Of a stretch of 48,131 bases of DNA, positions 1-9,200 are shown one piece after another; the first letter of the stretch is position 1; every line of letters begins with the position of its first letter. The notes beneath the pieces were generated by a model. That model saw only the letters and a list, made by a program, of their open reading frames with translations. It was not told the DNA's origin and made no database searches. The stretch is taken from positions 1 through 48,131 of the forward strand of contig JADGRE010000016.1 of the NCBI GenBank assembly GCA_017881185.1. Reading direction: 5' to 3'. Origin of the DNA: Pseudomonadota bacterium (GTDB lineage Bacteria > Myxococcota_A > Polyangia > Polyangiales > JAFGIB01). The translations under genes were made by a program, and so were the position numbers.

Positions 1-618
1 GCCATGCACCCGCTCCACGCGCACCTCGAAACCCTGGCGCTTCAAGCGCTCGGTGAAGAGATGGTCGTCCGAGATCGACCACACGCCGAGCACACCGCCA
101 GGTTGCAGCGCGCTCCACGCGCGCTCGAGGCCGCGGCCGCTGTACAGGGCGTTGTTGACCTTGTGCGCGAGTGCGCTCGGGCCGTTGTCGACGTCGAGCA
201 GGATCGCGTGGTAGCGGCCGGGCGCAGCGCCGATGCGGACGCGCACGTCGCTCAGGTGAAGCTCCGCGCGTGGGTCCTGCAACGGACGCGCTGCGAGCTC
301 CGCGAGCGGGCCAAGATTCCATTCCACCACGGCGGGCACGAGCTCCGCGATCTCGACCACGCTCGAAGCGTCCACCGCATCGAGCGCCGCGCGCAGCGTG
401 TAGCCCATGCCGAGTCCGCCGACCAGCACACGTGCGTTGCGCACGCCTGCCAGATGCTCACAGCCGAGCGTGCCGAGCGCACGCGACGAGCTCTCATCGC
501 CGTTCGACATCAGCTCGATGCCGCCCGCGCGGATCAGGTACTCGTGCCCGCGACGCCGCAGCTCAAGGTGCACCCCGTCGGGCGCCACCGTGGTCGCTAG
601 CTCTTTCCAGGGAAGCAC
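1..618 (-). CDS. Spermidine synthase-like protein, 3' end cut off by the window
   Basis: This frame is open for 206 codons from a GTG at 618 and runs off the left edge, so the C-terminus is missing. The protein begins with PWKELA and carries the Rossmann-fold stretch RVLVGGLGMGYTLRAAL, followed by EIAELVPAVVEWN, AILLDVDNGPSAL and a strand near WSISDDHLF. These match the spermidine-synthase-like branch of SAM/dcSAM-binding transferases, where GGLGMG is the nucleotide-binding loop and the LDVDNGP segment lines the active site. The family is often annotated as spermidine synthase, but many members have no tested polyamine activity, so the substrate is open. The GTG start is chosen because the homologous N-terminus begins there; a weak TACGCA box lies six bases upstream. 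It is transcribed away from the DUF1592 gene. Confidence 0.85.
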   Translation of the reverse strand, partial: MLPWKELATTVAPDGVHLELRRRGHEYLIRAGGIELMSNGDESSSRALGTLGCEHLAGVRNARVLVGGLGMGYTLRAALDAVDASSVVEIAELVPAVVEWNLGPLAELAARPLQDPRAELHLSDVRVRIGAAPGRYHAILLDVDNGPSALAHKVNNALYSGRGLERAWSALQPGGVLGVWSISDDHLFTERLKRQGFEVRVERVHG

Positions 619-843
619 GCCGGCTGCGTAGCGTGACCTGGCGCCGGACGCAAAGGCTCCGGCCGGCCAAGCCCGGGCGCCTCGGGCTCGAAGACGAGTG
701 GACCCTGCGCTCCACGGCCGTAACGTTCAGAATTGTTCCGGCGAGATCTGCACCGGCGCATCAGCAGCAGGCGTCGGGCTAGACGCCGGTCGGTCTGCGC
801 TGCGCAGGTCTGCCACCTGCCGGTGCGCTCTGCTTCGCACCGA

Positions 844-897
844 CTACATGCAGCCGGTCATCGACAAGAACAGTAAGAGCGCCACGAAGCGAAACAT
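844..897 (-). pseudogene. Lipoprotein signal-peptide ORF, stopped just after the lipobox Cys
   Basis: The ORF encodes MFRFVALLLFLSMTGCM and then a TAG. The sequence is a textbook lipoprotein leader: charged N-terminus, hydrophobic core and lipobox SMTGC. The stop comes one residue after the acylated Cys, so either a bare lipidated dipeptide is made or this is the 5' end of a broken lipoprotein gene. In the same frame after the TAG the sequence stays open for 36 codons but does not resemble a known family. The start is supported by a TAAAGT box seven bases upstream, the same arrangement seen at several other starts in this window. A chance ORF cannot be excluded. Confidence 0.4.
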
Positions 898-904
898 GCC
901 CGGG

Positions 905-910
905 ACTTTA
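905..910 (-). promoter_or_regulatory. TAAAGT -10-like box, leaderless arrangement
   Basis: TAAAGT lies seven bases before the ATG at 897 on the minus strand. The spacing would put the transcription start at or next to the start codon. No clear -35 is visible. Confidence 0.3.
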
Positions 911-1075
911 GTGGATTTGCCGGGCCTCGCCAGTGAAACCTGTGCGACCGGGCCCCTCGCGTGGACATGACCTGTGCCGGACCGTGCCTGCCGTAGAAGT
1001 CGCACGCTCGATCGCCGGCGCGCGTGACCGCAATCCGCTGAGCCGTCCCGGCAGCGTCGATGTACTCACTCTCGC

Positions 1076-2800
1076 ATGTTAGGGGCCCTACGTAACCGTT
1101 CGCGGACGTGGCGCTGGCAGCTGCTCCTCGCAGCGGGCCTGTGTGCCGACGTGTGTGCTTGCGGGTCCGGGCGCATCGGGGAGCCCAGCCGGAGCTCGGC
1201 TTTCCGTGATGGGACCGACGGTGGCGCCAGCTGGAATTACGGCGACGGGGCGATGCCGAATCGCCACGGCGGTGACGCCGGTACACAGACTGGGCCGTAC
1301 GTCGGCTCTGCCAGCGAAGCGCGCAGACTCTCGCGCGCCGAGCTCGACAACACCTTACGCGATGTGTTCGGCGACACCACGGCACCCGCGAGCAAGCTGC
1401 TCGCGGAAGACCTGTTCGTGCCGTACGACAACGACTACACGACGCAGCTCGCGTCAGGCGCGCTGATCGACTCGCTCGAGGTGCTCGCCAACGACGTCGC
1501 GACGCGCGTGACGACCGACCCCCAGCTGCGCAGCAAGCTCGTGCCATGTACGCCGACGTCTGCAGGCGACAGCGCGTGCTTCAAGCAAGTCGTCGACAAG
1601 CTCGTGACGCGCGCGTTCCGCAGGCCACTGGCGGCGGGCGAGGCCGACTCGTACATGACGCTGCTGTCATTCGCGACCGAGGTCACACCCGGTGCCACGC
1701 ACGACTTCTACACCGCGGTCAACTTGCTCGTGCGCTCGCTGATTCAAGATCCCGAGCTCCTGTACCGCATCGAAACCGGCAAGCAAACCAGCGACCCACG
1801 CGTGTTCACGCTGAACGATGATCAGATCGCCGTGCGCATGAGCTACCTGCTGTGGGGCGGACCGCCAGACGCCGCACTGCTGGCAGACGCCAACGCCGGT
1901 AAGCTGCAAACTGCCAAAACGCGCCGCAGCGCAGCCGACCGTATGCTGAACGATGCACGCGCCAAGGCGCAGCTGCACCGCTTCCACGCCATGTGGCTCG
2001 GCTACCGCAAGATCCCGCAGAGCGCGCAGCTGGCGGCGGCGTTCCAAACCGAGACCGCTGCGCTGATCGATCGCGTGGTGTGGGGGCAGCCACAGAGCTA
2101 CTTGAACGTGTTCGGCTTTGGCGAGACCTACGTGGACAATTTCCTGGCAGACCACTACGACCTGCCCCACCCCAAGACGAGCCCCGGCTGGGTGAGCTAC
2201 GGCAGCTCGGGGCGCGCCGGCATTCTCTCGCAAGGCAGCGTGCTGTCGGCGTTCAGCAAATTCAGCGACACGAGCCCGACGCAACGCGGCATCTTCGTGC
2301 GCACGCGCCTTCTGTGCCAGACGATCAAGCCGCCACCACCTACCGTGGCAGCTGACAAGCCACCGACCGGCGACCAGAATGCCGTATGCAAGATCGACCG
2401 CTACTCGCAGCACCGCGCAAGCACCGCCTGCGCCGGCTGCCACAGCTTGACCGACGGCATCGGCTTCGGCCTCGAGCGCTACGACAACGCCGGCGTCTAC
2501 CGCACGCACGATGACGGTCTGACGCAGTGCCCAATTGCAGGCCAAGGCGAGATCGTAGGCGTTGGTAAATTCTCGGGCCCTGCCGAGCTGGGCAAGCTGC
2601 TCGTGGACAAAGACTTGGTCGCGCCATGTCTCGTGCAGCAGCTCATGCACTATGTGATCGGCCGGCCGCTCGCCGGTAACGAGCTCGATGAAGCCGATGC
2701 GCTCACCCGAGAGTTCGCGAGCAAAGGCCACTCCCTGCGTGAGCTGCTCTTGGCGATCGTCGAGAGCGATGCGTTCGCACGCCGCTTGGAGCCCCAATGA
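1076..2800 (+). CDS. DUF1592/DUF1588/DUF1585-family protein with CxxCH motif
   Basis: The 574-residue product starts with a hydrophobic leader and a possible lipobox ending at Cys29 (VCAC), so it is probably exported and lipid-anchored. The mature part follows the order of the planctomycete/myxobacterial DUF1587-1595-1592-1588-1585 set: an early RRLSRAELDNTLRDVFG block, AFRRPL, a central DUF1592 block with DDQIAVRMSYLLWGG, then DUF1588 with GILSQGSVL, TSPTQRGIFVRTRLLC and the c-type heme-like CAGCH (about residues 451-455), and a C-terminal DUF1585 block with HYVIGRPL. Its stop overlaps the start of the DUF1552 gene (ATGA), which implies translational coupling; the two families are regularly paired. 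A role in envelope redox chemistry or polymer breakdown is often suggested but unproven. A weak TACTCA box lies seven bases upstream of the start. Confidence 0.88.
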   Translation: MLGALRNRSRTWRWQLLLAAGLCADVCACGSGRIGEPSRSSAFRDGTDGGASWNYGDGAMPNRHGGDAGTQTGPYVGSASEARRLSRAELDNTLRDVFGDTTAPASKLLAEDLFVPYDNDYTTQLASGALIDSLEVLANDVATRVTTDPQLRSKLVPCTPTSAGDSACFKQVVDKLVTRAFRRPLAAGEADSYMTLLSFATEVTPGATHDFYTAVNLLVRSLIQDPELLYRIETGKQTSDPRVFTLNDDQIAVRMSYLLWGGPPDAALLADANAGKLQTAKTRRSAADRMLNDARAKAQLHRFHAMWLGYRKIPQSAQLAAAFQTETAALIDRVVWGQPQSYLNVFGFGETYVDNFLADHYDLPHPKTSPGWVSYGSSGRAGILSQGSVLSAFSKFSDTSPTQRGIFVRTRLLCQTIKPPPPTVAADKPPTGDQNAVCKIDRYSQHRASTACAGCHSLTDGIGFGLERYDNAGVYRTHDDGLTQCPIAGQGEIVGVGKFSGPAELGKLLVDKDLVAPCLVQQLMHYVIGRPLAGNELDEADALTREFASKGHSLRELLLAIVESDAFARRLEPQ

Positions 2801-4350
2801 AGGAATATCGTAAGCTGCAACGAAGGACGGTATTGCGCGGCCTCGGGGGCGCGGTGGTCGGCCTGCCCCTGCTCGACTGCATGCTGAACGATCACGGCAC
2901 GGCGTTCGCACAAAGCGTCACGCCGTTACCCAAACGCTACGCGATCGTGTTCGCGGGCCAAGCGCTCGGTGGCGACGACTACGCGCACGACGAGCAGAAG
3001 GTCAACGGCCAGAACCTTACGCAAGCCGGTCACTACATCGTGCCGCCGCAGTCGGGCGCGGGCTACACCCTGACCACACCGCTGCGCCCGCTCGCGATGT
3101 TGCAGAACGACTTCTCGCTCGTGTCGGGCATGCGTATTCCGTACGACGTCAACTCGGCGGCTCCTGCCAGCGTTCCGCCTGGCGGCGCGTTCCGAGACTT
3201 CCATGGTGGCGGTGCAAGCCCGCTCTTGTCGGGCATGCGCTCGCTGTCGAGCGAGTTCACCGCGCGCGGCCCAACTTCTGATCAGGTCATCGCCACGCTC
3301 AACCAAGGCAAGACCAACCTCTCGTCGCTCGTGCTGCGCGCGCAACCCACGTTCTACCTGACGGGCTACGACTTCTCGGGACGACATCGCATGTCGTATC
3401 GGGGCGACGGCGATCCGATCGAAGCACAAGACAGCCCGCAGACTGCGTACCAGTCGATCTTCGGCAACTTCATGCCCAAATCGGACAGCGGCGCGGCGCT
3501 CTTCGACTTTCAACAGCGCTCGCGCCGCTCGGTGCTCGACTTGATCACGCAGAAGCGCGCAGGTGTGCTCGGCATGGTGGGCGCGGCCGACCGCGTGCGC
3601 TTGCAGCGACACTTCGACGAGATCCGCGCGCTCGAAACCCGCATCTCGCAGATGCCACCGATGGCGAGTGGCCAATGCATGAAGCCCGCCGATCCCGGCG
3701 CAGATCCTGCAGTCGGCGGCGACAACGCCGGCGCGGGCTCGGACGTGATCGCCACCAACACCGGCTACAGCGGCGAGCACGAGCGCGCACAGATCATGGC
3801 CGACCTGATCCACATGGCGTTCGTCTGCGATCTGACGCGCGCCGCCACGCTGCAGATCACCACGTTTCAAGCGCACATGAACGTGCACCCGATCACCGGC
3901 AACCTCGACTCACCGATCAAGCTCGACCGGCCGTTCCTCGCGGACTTGCACGAGGTGGGGCACAACGGCGACGCGCAGTTCCGTGGACAGTTACCCGTCA
4001 GCCTGTGTCTGCAATGGCACATCAGTCACTACGCGTACCTGCTAGACAAGCTCAGGAGCACACCTGAAGGCGCCGGCAACGTGCTCGATAACAGCGCAAT
4101 CGTGTTCATGCCGGAAGCCGGCCACGGCCGTCACCTGAACACACCCACGGACACGACGCCCAAGACGCACTCGGTCGAAGACATGATCCTGCTGGTGGGC
4201 GGGCGCGCCGGTGGGCTCAAGCCCGGGCGCCACATCCCGACGAGCGGCGCGCATCCGGGGCAATGCTTGCTCAGCGCCATGCAAGCGGCGGGCTTCAGCG
4301 GCGACAGCTTCGGCGAAGTCTCGGGACACTTGCCCGAGCTCTTCATGTAG
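2797..4350 (+). CDS. DUF1552 protein with twin-arginine-type signal
   Basis: The 517-residue product begins with RRTVLRGLGGAVVGLPLLD, a twin-arginine-like leader followed by a hydrophobic core, so it is probably exported folded. The body is DUF1552: it contains FAGQALGGDDYAHDE, SGMRIPYDV, SLSSEFTARGPTSDQVIA, RSVLDLI, an IRALETRISQM helix, and a C-terminal block with LDNSAIVFMPEAGHGRHLN and LLVGGRAGGLKPG. That last block resembles the C-terminus of DUF1501 proteins of the alkaline phosphatase-like superfamily, but I cannot verify a shared fold. The gene overlaps the upstream DUF1592 gene by four bases and must be co-translated with it. The two products probably act as a pair outside the cytoplasmic membrane. 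Biochemical function is unknown. Confidence 0.88.
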   Translation: MKEYRKLQRRTVLRGLGGAVVGLPLLDCMLNDHGTAFAQSVTPLPKRYAIVFAGQALGGDDYAHDEQKVNGQNLTQAGHYIVPPQSGAGYTLTTPLRPLAMLQNDFSLVSGMRIPYDVNSAAPASVPPGGAFRDFHGGGASPLLSGMRSLSSEFTARGPTSDQVIATLNQGKTNLSSLVLRAQPTFYLTGYDFSGRHRMSYRGDGDPIEAQDSPQTAYQSIFGNFMPKSDSGAALFDFQQRSRRSVLDLITQKRAGVLGMVGAADRVRLQRHFDEIRALETRISQMPPMASGQCMKPADPGADPAVGGDNAGAGSDVIATNTGYSGEHERAQIMADLIHMAFVCDLTRAATLQITTFQAHMNVHPITGNLDSPIKLDRPFLADLHEVGHNGDAQFRGQLPVSLCLQWHISHYAYLLDKLRSTPEGAGNVLDNSAIVFMPEAGHGRHLNTPTDTTPKTHSVEDMILLVGGRAGGLKPGRHIPTSGAHPGQCLLSAMQAAGFSGDSFGEVSGHLPELFM

Positions 4351-4432
4351 CGCGCGTCCAGTGCACCTCAGGGCGGGCACGCGAAGCCAACCGACCCGGC
4401 GAGTTGCGTGCTCTTCATCGGCACGCTTGGCC

Positions 4433-6100
4433 TCAACGTTCGAAGGGTCCGAGGTCGGTCGGTGCAGCACGCGGCTTGCTGGCGCGGTCGAGCGTGGCGT
4501 TCGGCAACAGCGCGCCCTGGTCGAGGAACGGGGCACTCGCCGCCGGCGACCAGGCGTTCGGATCGCGGCTCGCTGCGGACGGAAACGCGGTGAACCAGCT
4601 CATGTCCAGGGTCGCGCTCACCTGTTCGTCCGCGCCCGGGCTGCGACCGTTCAGCGCGGCGTTGATGTACTGGTTGTGGTGGTACGCGTTGGCCGAGACG
4701 CTGGTGTCGACCTCCATCGCCAACATGCCTGCACCGACGCCGACGAACACGTTGTTGTCGACTTCGTTTCGGTCGGAGTCCACCACGAACTGCAGCATCT
4801 GCCGGTTGGCCACCGTCGCGACGAACAGGTTGTGCAGCACCTGGTTGTCGCTGGCGCCGAGCTTGGGGTTGGTGGTCTCCTGCCAGAAGCTCACACCGTG
4901 CTTGGCGTACTTCGCGAAGATGTTGTTGCGCACGATCGAGTGCCGGGCCGAGGTGAAGTTGGCGCCCTGGGCCAGGCCATCGTGGAAGAAATTGCCCTCG
5001 ACCAGCATGAAGTCGCTGGCGCCGCGGCCACCGTCGCCGGGCGAGCCCGCGAGCGCGTCGCAGTCTGCCGAGGCCACGTCGATGCCGACGTCCGTGCAGG
5101 TCGACTGCGGGTCCGCGTTGATCTGAAAGTCGGCGCTGTAGTCGTTCCACAGCTCGTTGCCGCGCACGATGTTCCAGTCGCTGCCGTTCGAGAGATAGAT
5201 GCCGTGGCCATCACCGCTGCCAGAGTCATGGCCCAGTGACCGCTCGATCACGTACCAGTCGGAAGCGCCGGTGAAGAACGGGTCGCGCATCTGTCCGTGT
5301 CCGTCGCAGTCGAGCACGGCCACACCGCGCTGGTGCTGCGTGGCGGCGTAGTCGGCGCCCACCGCACGCACGCCGTAGAGCCCGCCCACCAGCTCGAAGC
5401 CGTCCACGGCCACGTAGCTCGCCGCCTCGAGGTTGATGCAAGTCTGCCTGCCCGTGGCGCAGCAATTGATGCGTACGCTGAGAGCGCCCGAGGTGGAGCG
5501 CTGGCCCTCGAGCACGATCGGCGCGTCGTAGGTTCCACTCCTGTCGCTCTGCAGCTCGAAGCAACCGTTGTAGGTCCCGGACAGAAAGTAGATGCGTGTG
5601 CCCGGGGCAGCCGCGTCGAGTGCCGTTTGCACGCTGCTCGGCGAGCCCATGCTGTGACCATCGCCCGCGCCGCTTGGGCTCACATAGAGCGTGGTGCTCG
5701 GGTGCCACGTGGCATCTGTGTAGTAGCGGTTGAAGCGCTCCGTGAAGCCGCGGTAACTCGAACCGCGTGCGACGGCGGGCTGTGCCGCATTGACCATCGG
5801 CACGACCTCTGCAGAGGGCATCACGCTGCCGGCGTCCCGCGCGCTGCTGCCGTCGGATGGCGTGGCGGCATCGTGCGGCGTCGGTGCAGCGTCGCGGACC
5901 CCGCCGTCGTGGCCGCTGGGCGTGCCCCCATCAGGCGCATCGCTCGCGTCGGCGCCACTCACGCCGCCGCCGACGGCCGCATCCTTCACGGGTCGCCCCG
6001 CGTCCACACTGCCGTTGGCTGTGTTGCTGCATCCGACCAGCAGGCTGGCGCCCACGCACACGAAGCGAGCGTAGAAAGAAGACCTCAATGCGGCGAACAT
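4433..6100 (-). CDS. Beta-helix lipoprotein (pectate-lyase-like fold)
   Basis: The 555-residue product has a lipoprotein signal ending LLVGC (Cys24), then an Asp/Ala/Gly/Ser-rich tether to about residue 110. The rest looks like a right-handed parallel beta-helix: the entry motif TLYVSPSGAGDGHSMGSPSS followed by QTALDAAAPGTRIYFLSGTY is typical of polysaccharide-lyase-like and DUF1565 proteins, and short rungs such as GIYLSNGSDWNIVRGNELW, FMLVEGNFFHDG, HSIVRNNIFAK and NQVLHNLFV repeat afterwards. The many Asn/His turns fit that fold. It could bind or cleave a polysaccharide; no catalytic residues can be assigned. A GAGGTG ribosome site lies about eight bases upstream of the ATG. It follows the giant MopE/solenoid gene on the same strand after a 128-base gap and may share its transcript. 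Confidence 0.82.
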   Translation of the reverse strand: MFAALRSSFYARFVCVGASLLVGCSNTANGSVDAGRPVKDAAVGGGVSGADASDAPDGGTPSGHDGGVRDAAPTPHDAATPSDGSSARDAGSVMPSAEVVPMVNAAQPAVARGSSYRGFTERFNRYYTDATWHPSTTLYVSPSGAGDGHSMGSPSSVQTALDAAAPGTRIYFLSGTYNGCFELQSDRSGTYDAPIVLEGQRSTSGALSVRINCCATGRQTCINLEAASYVAVDGFELVGGLYGVRAVGADYAATQHQRGVAVLDCDGHGQMRDPFFTGASDWYVIERSLGHDSGSGDGHGIYLSNGSDWNIVRGNELWNDYSADFQINADPQSTCTDVGIDVASADCDALAGSPGDGGRGASDFMLVEGNFFHDGLAQGANFTSARHSIVRNNIFAKYAKHGVSFWQETTNPKLGASDNQVLHNLFVATVANRQMLQFVVDSDRNEVDNNVFVGVGAGMLAMEVDTSVSANAYHHNQYINAALNGRSPGADEQVSATLDMSWFTAFPSAASRDPNAWSPAASAPFLDQGALLPNATLDRASKPRAAPTDLGPFER

Positions 6101-6228
6101 GGCGAGGCACCTCGAGCGACGGGGCTGGACGTCGCCCGATAATGTCTACCATTGAATGGATGAAGCGCCTACTTGCCGGTCCCAACACGCTCATCCCATC
6201 GCGCCTACTCAACTGATCCCGCCGCTGG

Positions 6229-9200
6229 CTACTGACACAGTGTTCCGACGCAGGTCTTGGCGCAGGCTACGTTCCCAGTGATCGTCGTCGATCCCGCGTA
6301 GCCGTGTGCTTGCAGGGCGGCGACGAGCGCGGCCGGCGCGCACTGGGTCAGGCCGCTATTTTGTACGGTGAGCACGCCCCCCAGCGTAACGAGGTGGCCG
6401 GTGGCGGTCGCCACGATGCCGTCGATGCTTGTCAGCGCGGGGTTCGAGCTTAGGTTGAGAGCGCCGCCGATGCTCACGAGCTTGGACAGACCGTCGAGGT
6501 CGGTCAGTGCGCCGTTGTCGTAGACGGTCAAGAAGCTGCCGATGCCCGTCAGATTCGCGAGCCCGCCGAGACTGGTGAACGAGTTGTATTCGATGTCGAC
6601 GCTGCCATCGACAGCCGTGAGCTTCGACAGCGAGCCGATCGTCGCCAGCCCAGTGTTGTTGTAGAGGCGCAGCTGGCCGCCCACATGCTGTAATTGATCG
6701 AGCCCGTTGAGCGTGGTGAGTGCCGTGGAGTCGATGTTCACGTTGCCGGAGGTGCTGGTGACGTACCTGAAGAGCGCAAGATCGCTGGCTTTGACGGTGT
6801 TGCCACTCAAGCTGATCGATCCCAGGTACACGCCGCTCTGCCCGTTGGTGGTGCCGGAGCCGCTCTGGCAGGTCTTGGCGGCGCAGGTCGTGCAGCCGGC
6901 GTTCGCGCTGTCCAAGTCCGTTCCCGAGAGCCCGGGAGAGGCGGCAGCGAGCAGGTTCTTGAACACGTCCACGCGACAGCGCAGCAGCAACGGATTCACG
7001 GTGATCTGGAGGTTGTTGTGGATGCTGGTGAGTGTGCCCGACGACAAGCCATCGATGTCGGTAAGCACCGGGTTGCGGGCGATCACGAGGTCCTTGCCGA
7101 CCGTGGCCAGTGTGCTGATGCCGTCGAAGCTGGTGAGCGAGGCGTTGTCGGAGACCGTCATGACCCCATCGATGGCATGCAGCGCAGGGAAGCCGGAGAC
7201 GTCGATCAGCGCAGCGTTGCTGGCCAACGTGAAGTCGCCGTAGACGTGATTGAGCAGCGCGAAGCCGGAAAGGTGCGTCAGCGCAGAATCCCCCGTCAGA
7301 GACAGCACACCGTGCACTGCCGCGAGCTTGGCGAAGCCCGTCACGCTGGCAAGCGAACCCATGTTGTAGATCGATAAGTTGGAGCCGACGCTGGTGAGGT
7401 TGGCGAAGCCGTCCAGCGGATTGAGCGAGCCGTCCTGGTAGATTTCGAGCGTGCCCGGCAGCGTCTGCAACGCACCGAAGCCGCCGATGTGCGTCAAGTT
7501 GGCGTCGTCGTGGATTTGCAGGTTGCCGGCGTTCAGCTTGGTCAACATGCCGAAGCCGTCGATCGTGCCGAGCGACGCATTGCTGAAGATGCGGAGGTCC
7601 GAGCCGGCGTTCGTCAGGGCGGCGAAGCCGCTGATCGAAACCAGCGCGCCGTTGCCCTGGATCTCTATGATGCCGCCGATGCTGGTGAGCGCCGCCCAGG
7701 TGTCGAGGTGCGTGATCGCGTTGTTGTAGACCTCGAGCGCGCCGCCGATGGTCTGCAGGCTGCTCAGGTCGTCTACCTGTGTGAGCGCGCTGCCGTACTC
7801 GAGGTCCAGCCCTCCACCGATCGTGACGAGCTTCTGCAGACCCGCCAGCGACGCAAGTGCGGTGTTGTTGTACAGGCGCAGCTGTCCGCCGACGCTGGTG
7901 AGCGATGACAGGGCCGCAATGCTGGTGAGGGCGGCGTTGCTGTCGAGGTTGAGGGTTCCACCCACGGTCGTGAGCGCGCCCAGACCCATGAGCGAGGTCA
8001 TCGACGCGTTCGACGCAATGTGGATGGTGCCGGTGACCTGCTGCAAGTTCGCAAGGCCGCCGAGGTTCGGCAACGTCGTGCTGTTCACGTTGAGGTTGCC
8101 GACGATCTGGACCACGTTGGCAAAGATCGCCAAGTCGGCCGCAGTGTTGATCGTCACATCACCCGTGTAGACGCCGCTTTGTCCTTGCGTTCCTCCGGTG
8201 CCCCCGATGGTTCCGTCGCAGCCCGCGCCGAAACAACTGGCGCAACCTTGGTTGCAGCAGCTCTGGTCGACGCCCGTGAAGGCAATCGCGGCGTTGACGA
8301 GGCGTGCATGCAACACGTCGACCTGACAGCGTGACAGGTTCACGTTGCTCGCGATCGCGAGCGTGTTCCCCAGCCGCAGAAACGTGCCGGAATTGAGCCC
8401 GCTTATTGAAGCCAGCGCGACGTTGTCCTGAATGCTCAGCGCATCGCCGACGCTCTGCAAAGCTCCCATGCCGTCGATGGCGGCCAGCGCGTCGTTCGTG
8501 CTGACGGTAAGCTTGCCCTGTACGGTCTGCAACGCCGCGAAGCCCGTGATGCTGGCGAGCTGGGGGTTGCTTTGAATCGTGAGGTTGGCATCCAGCGTGT
8601 TGAGCTTGGCAAATCCGGCTAAAGTCGTGAGCAACGTATTGTTGTAGATCAACATGTCGCCGCTCACGCGGGTGAGCTTGCCGAAGCCGGCGATGGTGGT
8701 CAGATCGTGGTTGTCGTGAATCTCGAGCGTGCTGCGCACCCAGTTGAGGTTGCCGAAGCCCGGCAGCGCCGCCAGCCGTGCGTTGTTGTAGATGCGCACG
8801 TTGGCGCCCACATCCGTGAGCGACGCGAAGCCCTGGACTTTGGTGAGGGCGCCGTTGGCGAAGATGTCCACGTAGCCCCCCACCTGGGTGAGCGACGCGA
8901 AGCCGGTGATGTCGCCCACCGAGCTGTTGGTCTGAATCGATACGTTGCCGCCGATCTTCTGGACCGCACCGAAGCCGTCGATCAACAAGATACCCGGGTC
9001 GTTGTAGAGGGTGAGTGACCCGCCGATCTGCTGTAAGCTCGGCAGCGCCAGGCTGTACAGCGAGCTGGAGTACTCGATGTCGACGTTGCCGGGCACCGAG
9101 GTGAGCGCGTCGAGGCCACTCAGGTTGAGCACGCTGACGTTGTTGTAGAGCGTCAGCGTTCCACCGAGCGTGGTGAGCGCGTCGAGCCCGTCGACGTTCT

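Larger units (their letters stand above)
619..1075. other. Intergenic stretch between divergent genes
   Basis: This 457-base gap separates the leftward spermidine-synthase-like gene from the rightward DUF1592 gene. The only protein-like content I see is the 17-codon lipoprotein leader ORF at 844-897. A weak TACTCA box at 1063-1068 lies seven bases upstream of the ATG at 1076. No RNA gene or strong hairpin was seen. Confidence 0.5.

Noticed and set aside
1667..2911. Open minus-strand frame of 414 codons
   Set aside because: Antisense to the DUF1592/DUF1552 pair whose motifs are all on the plus strand.
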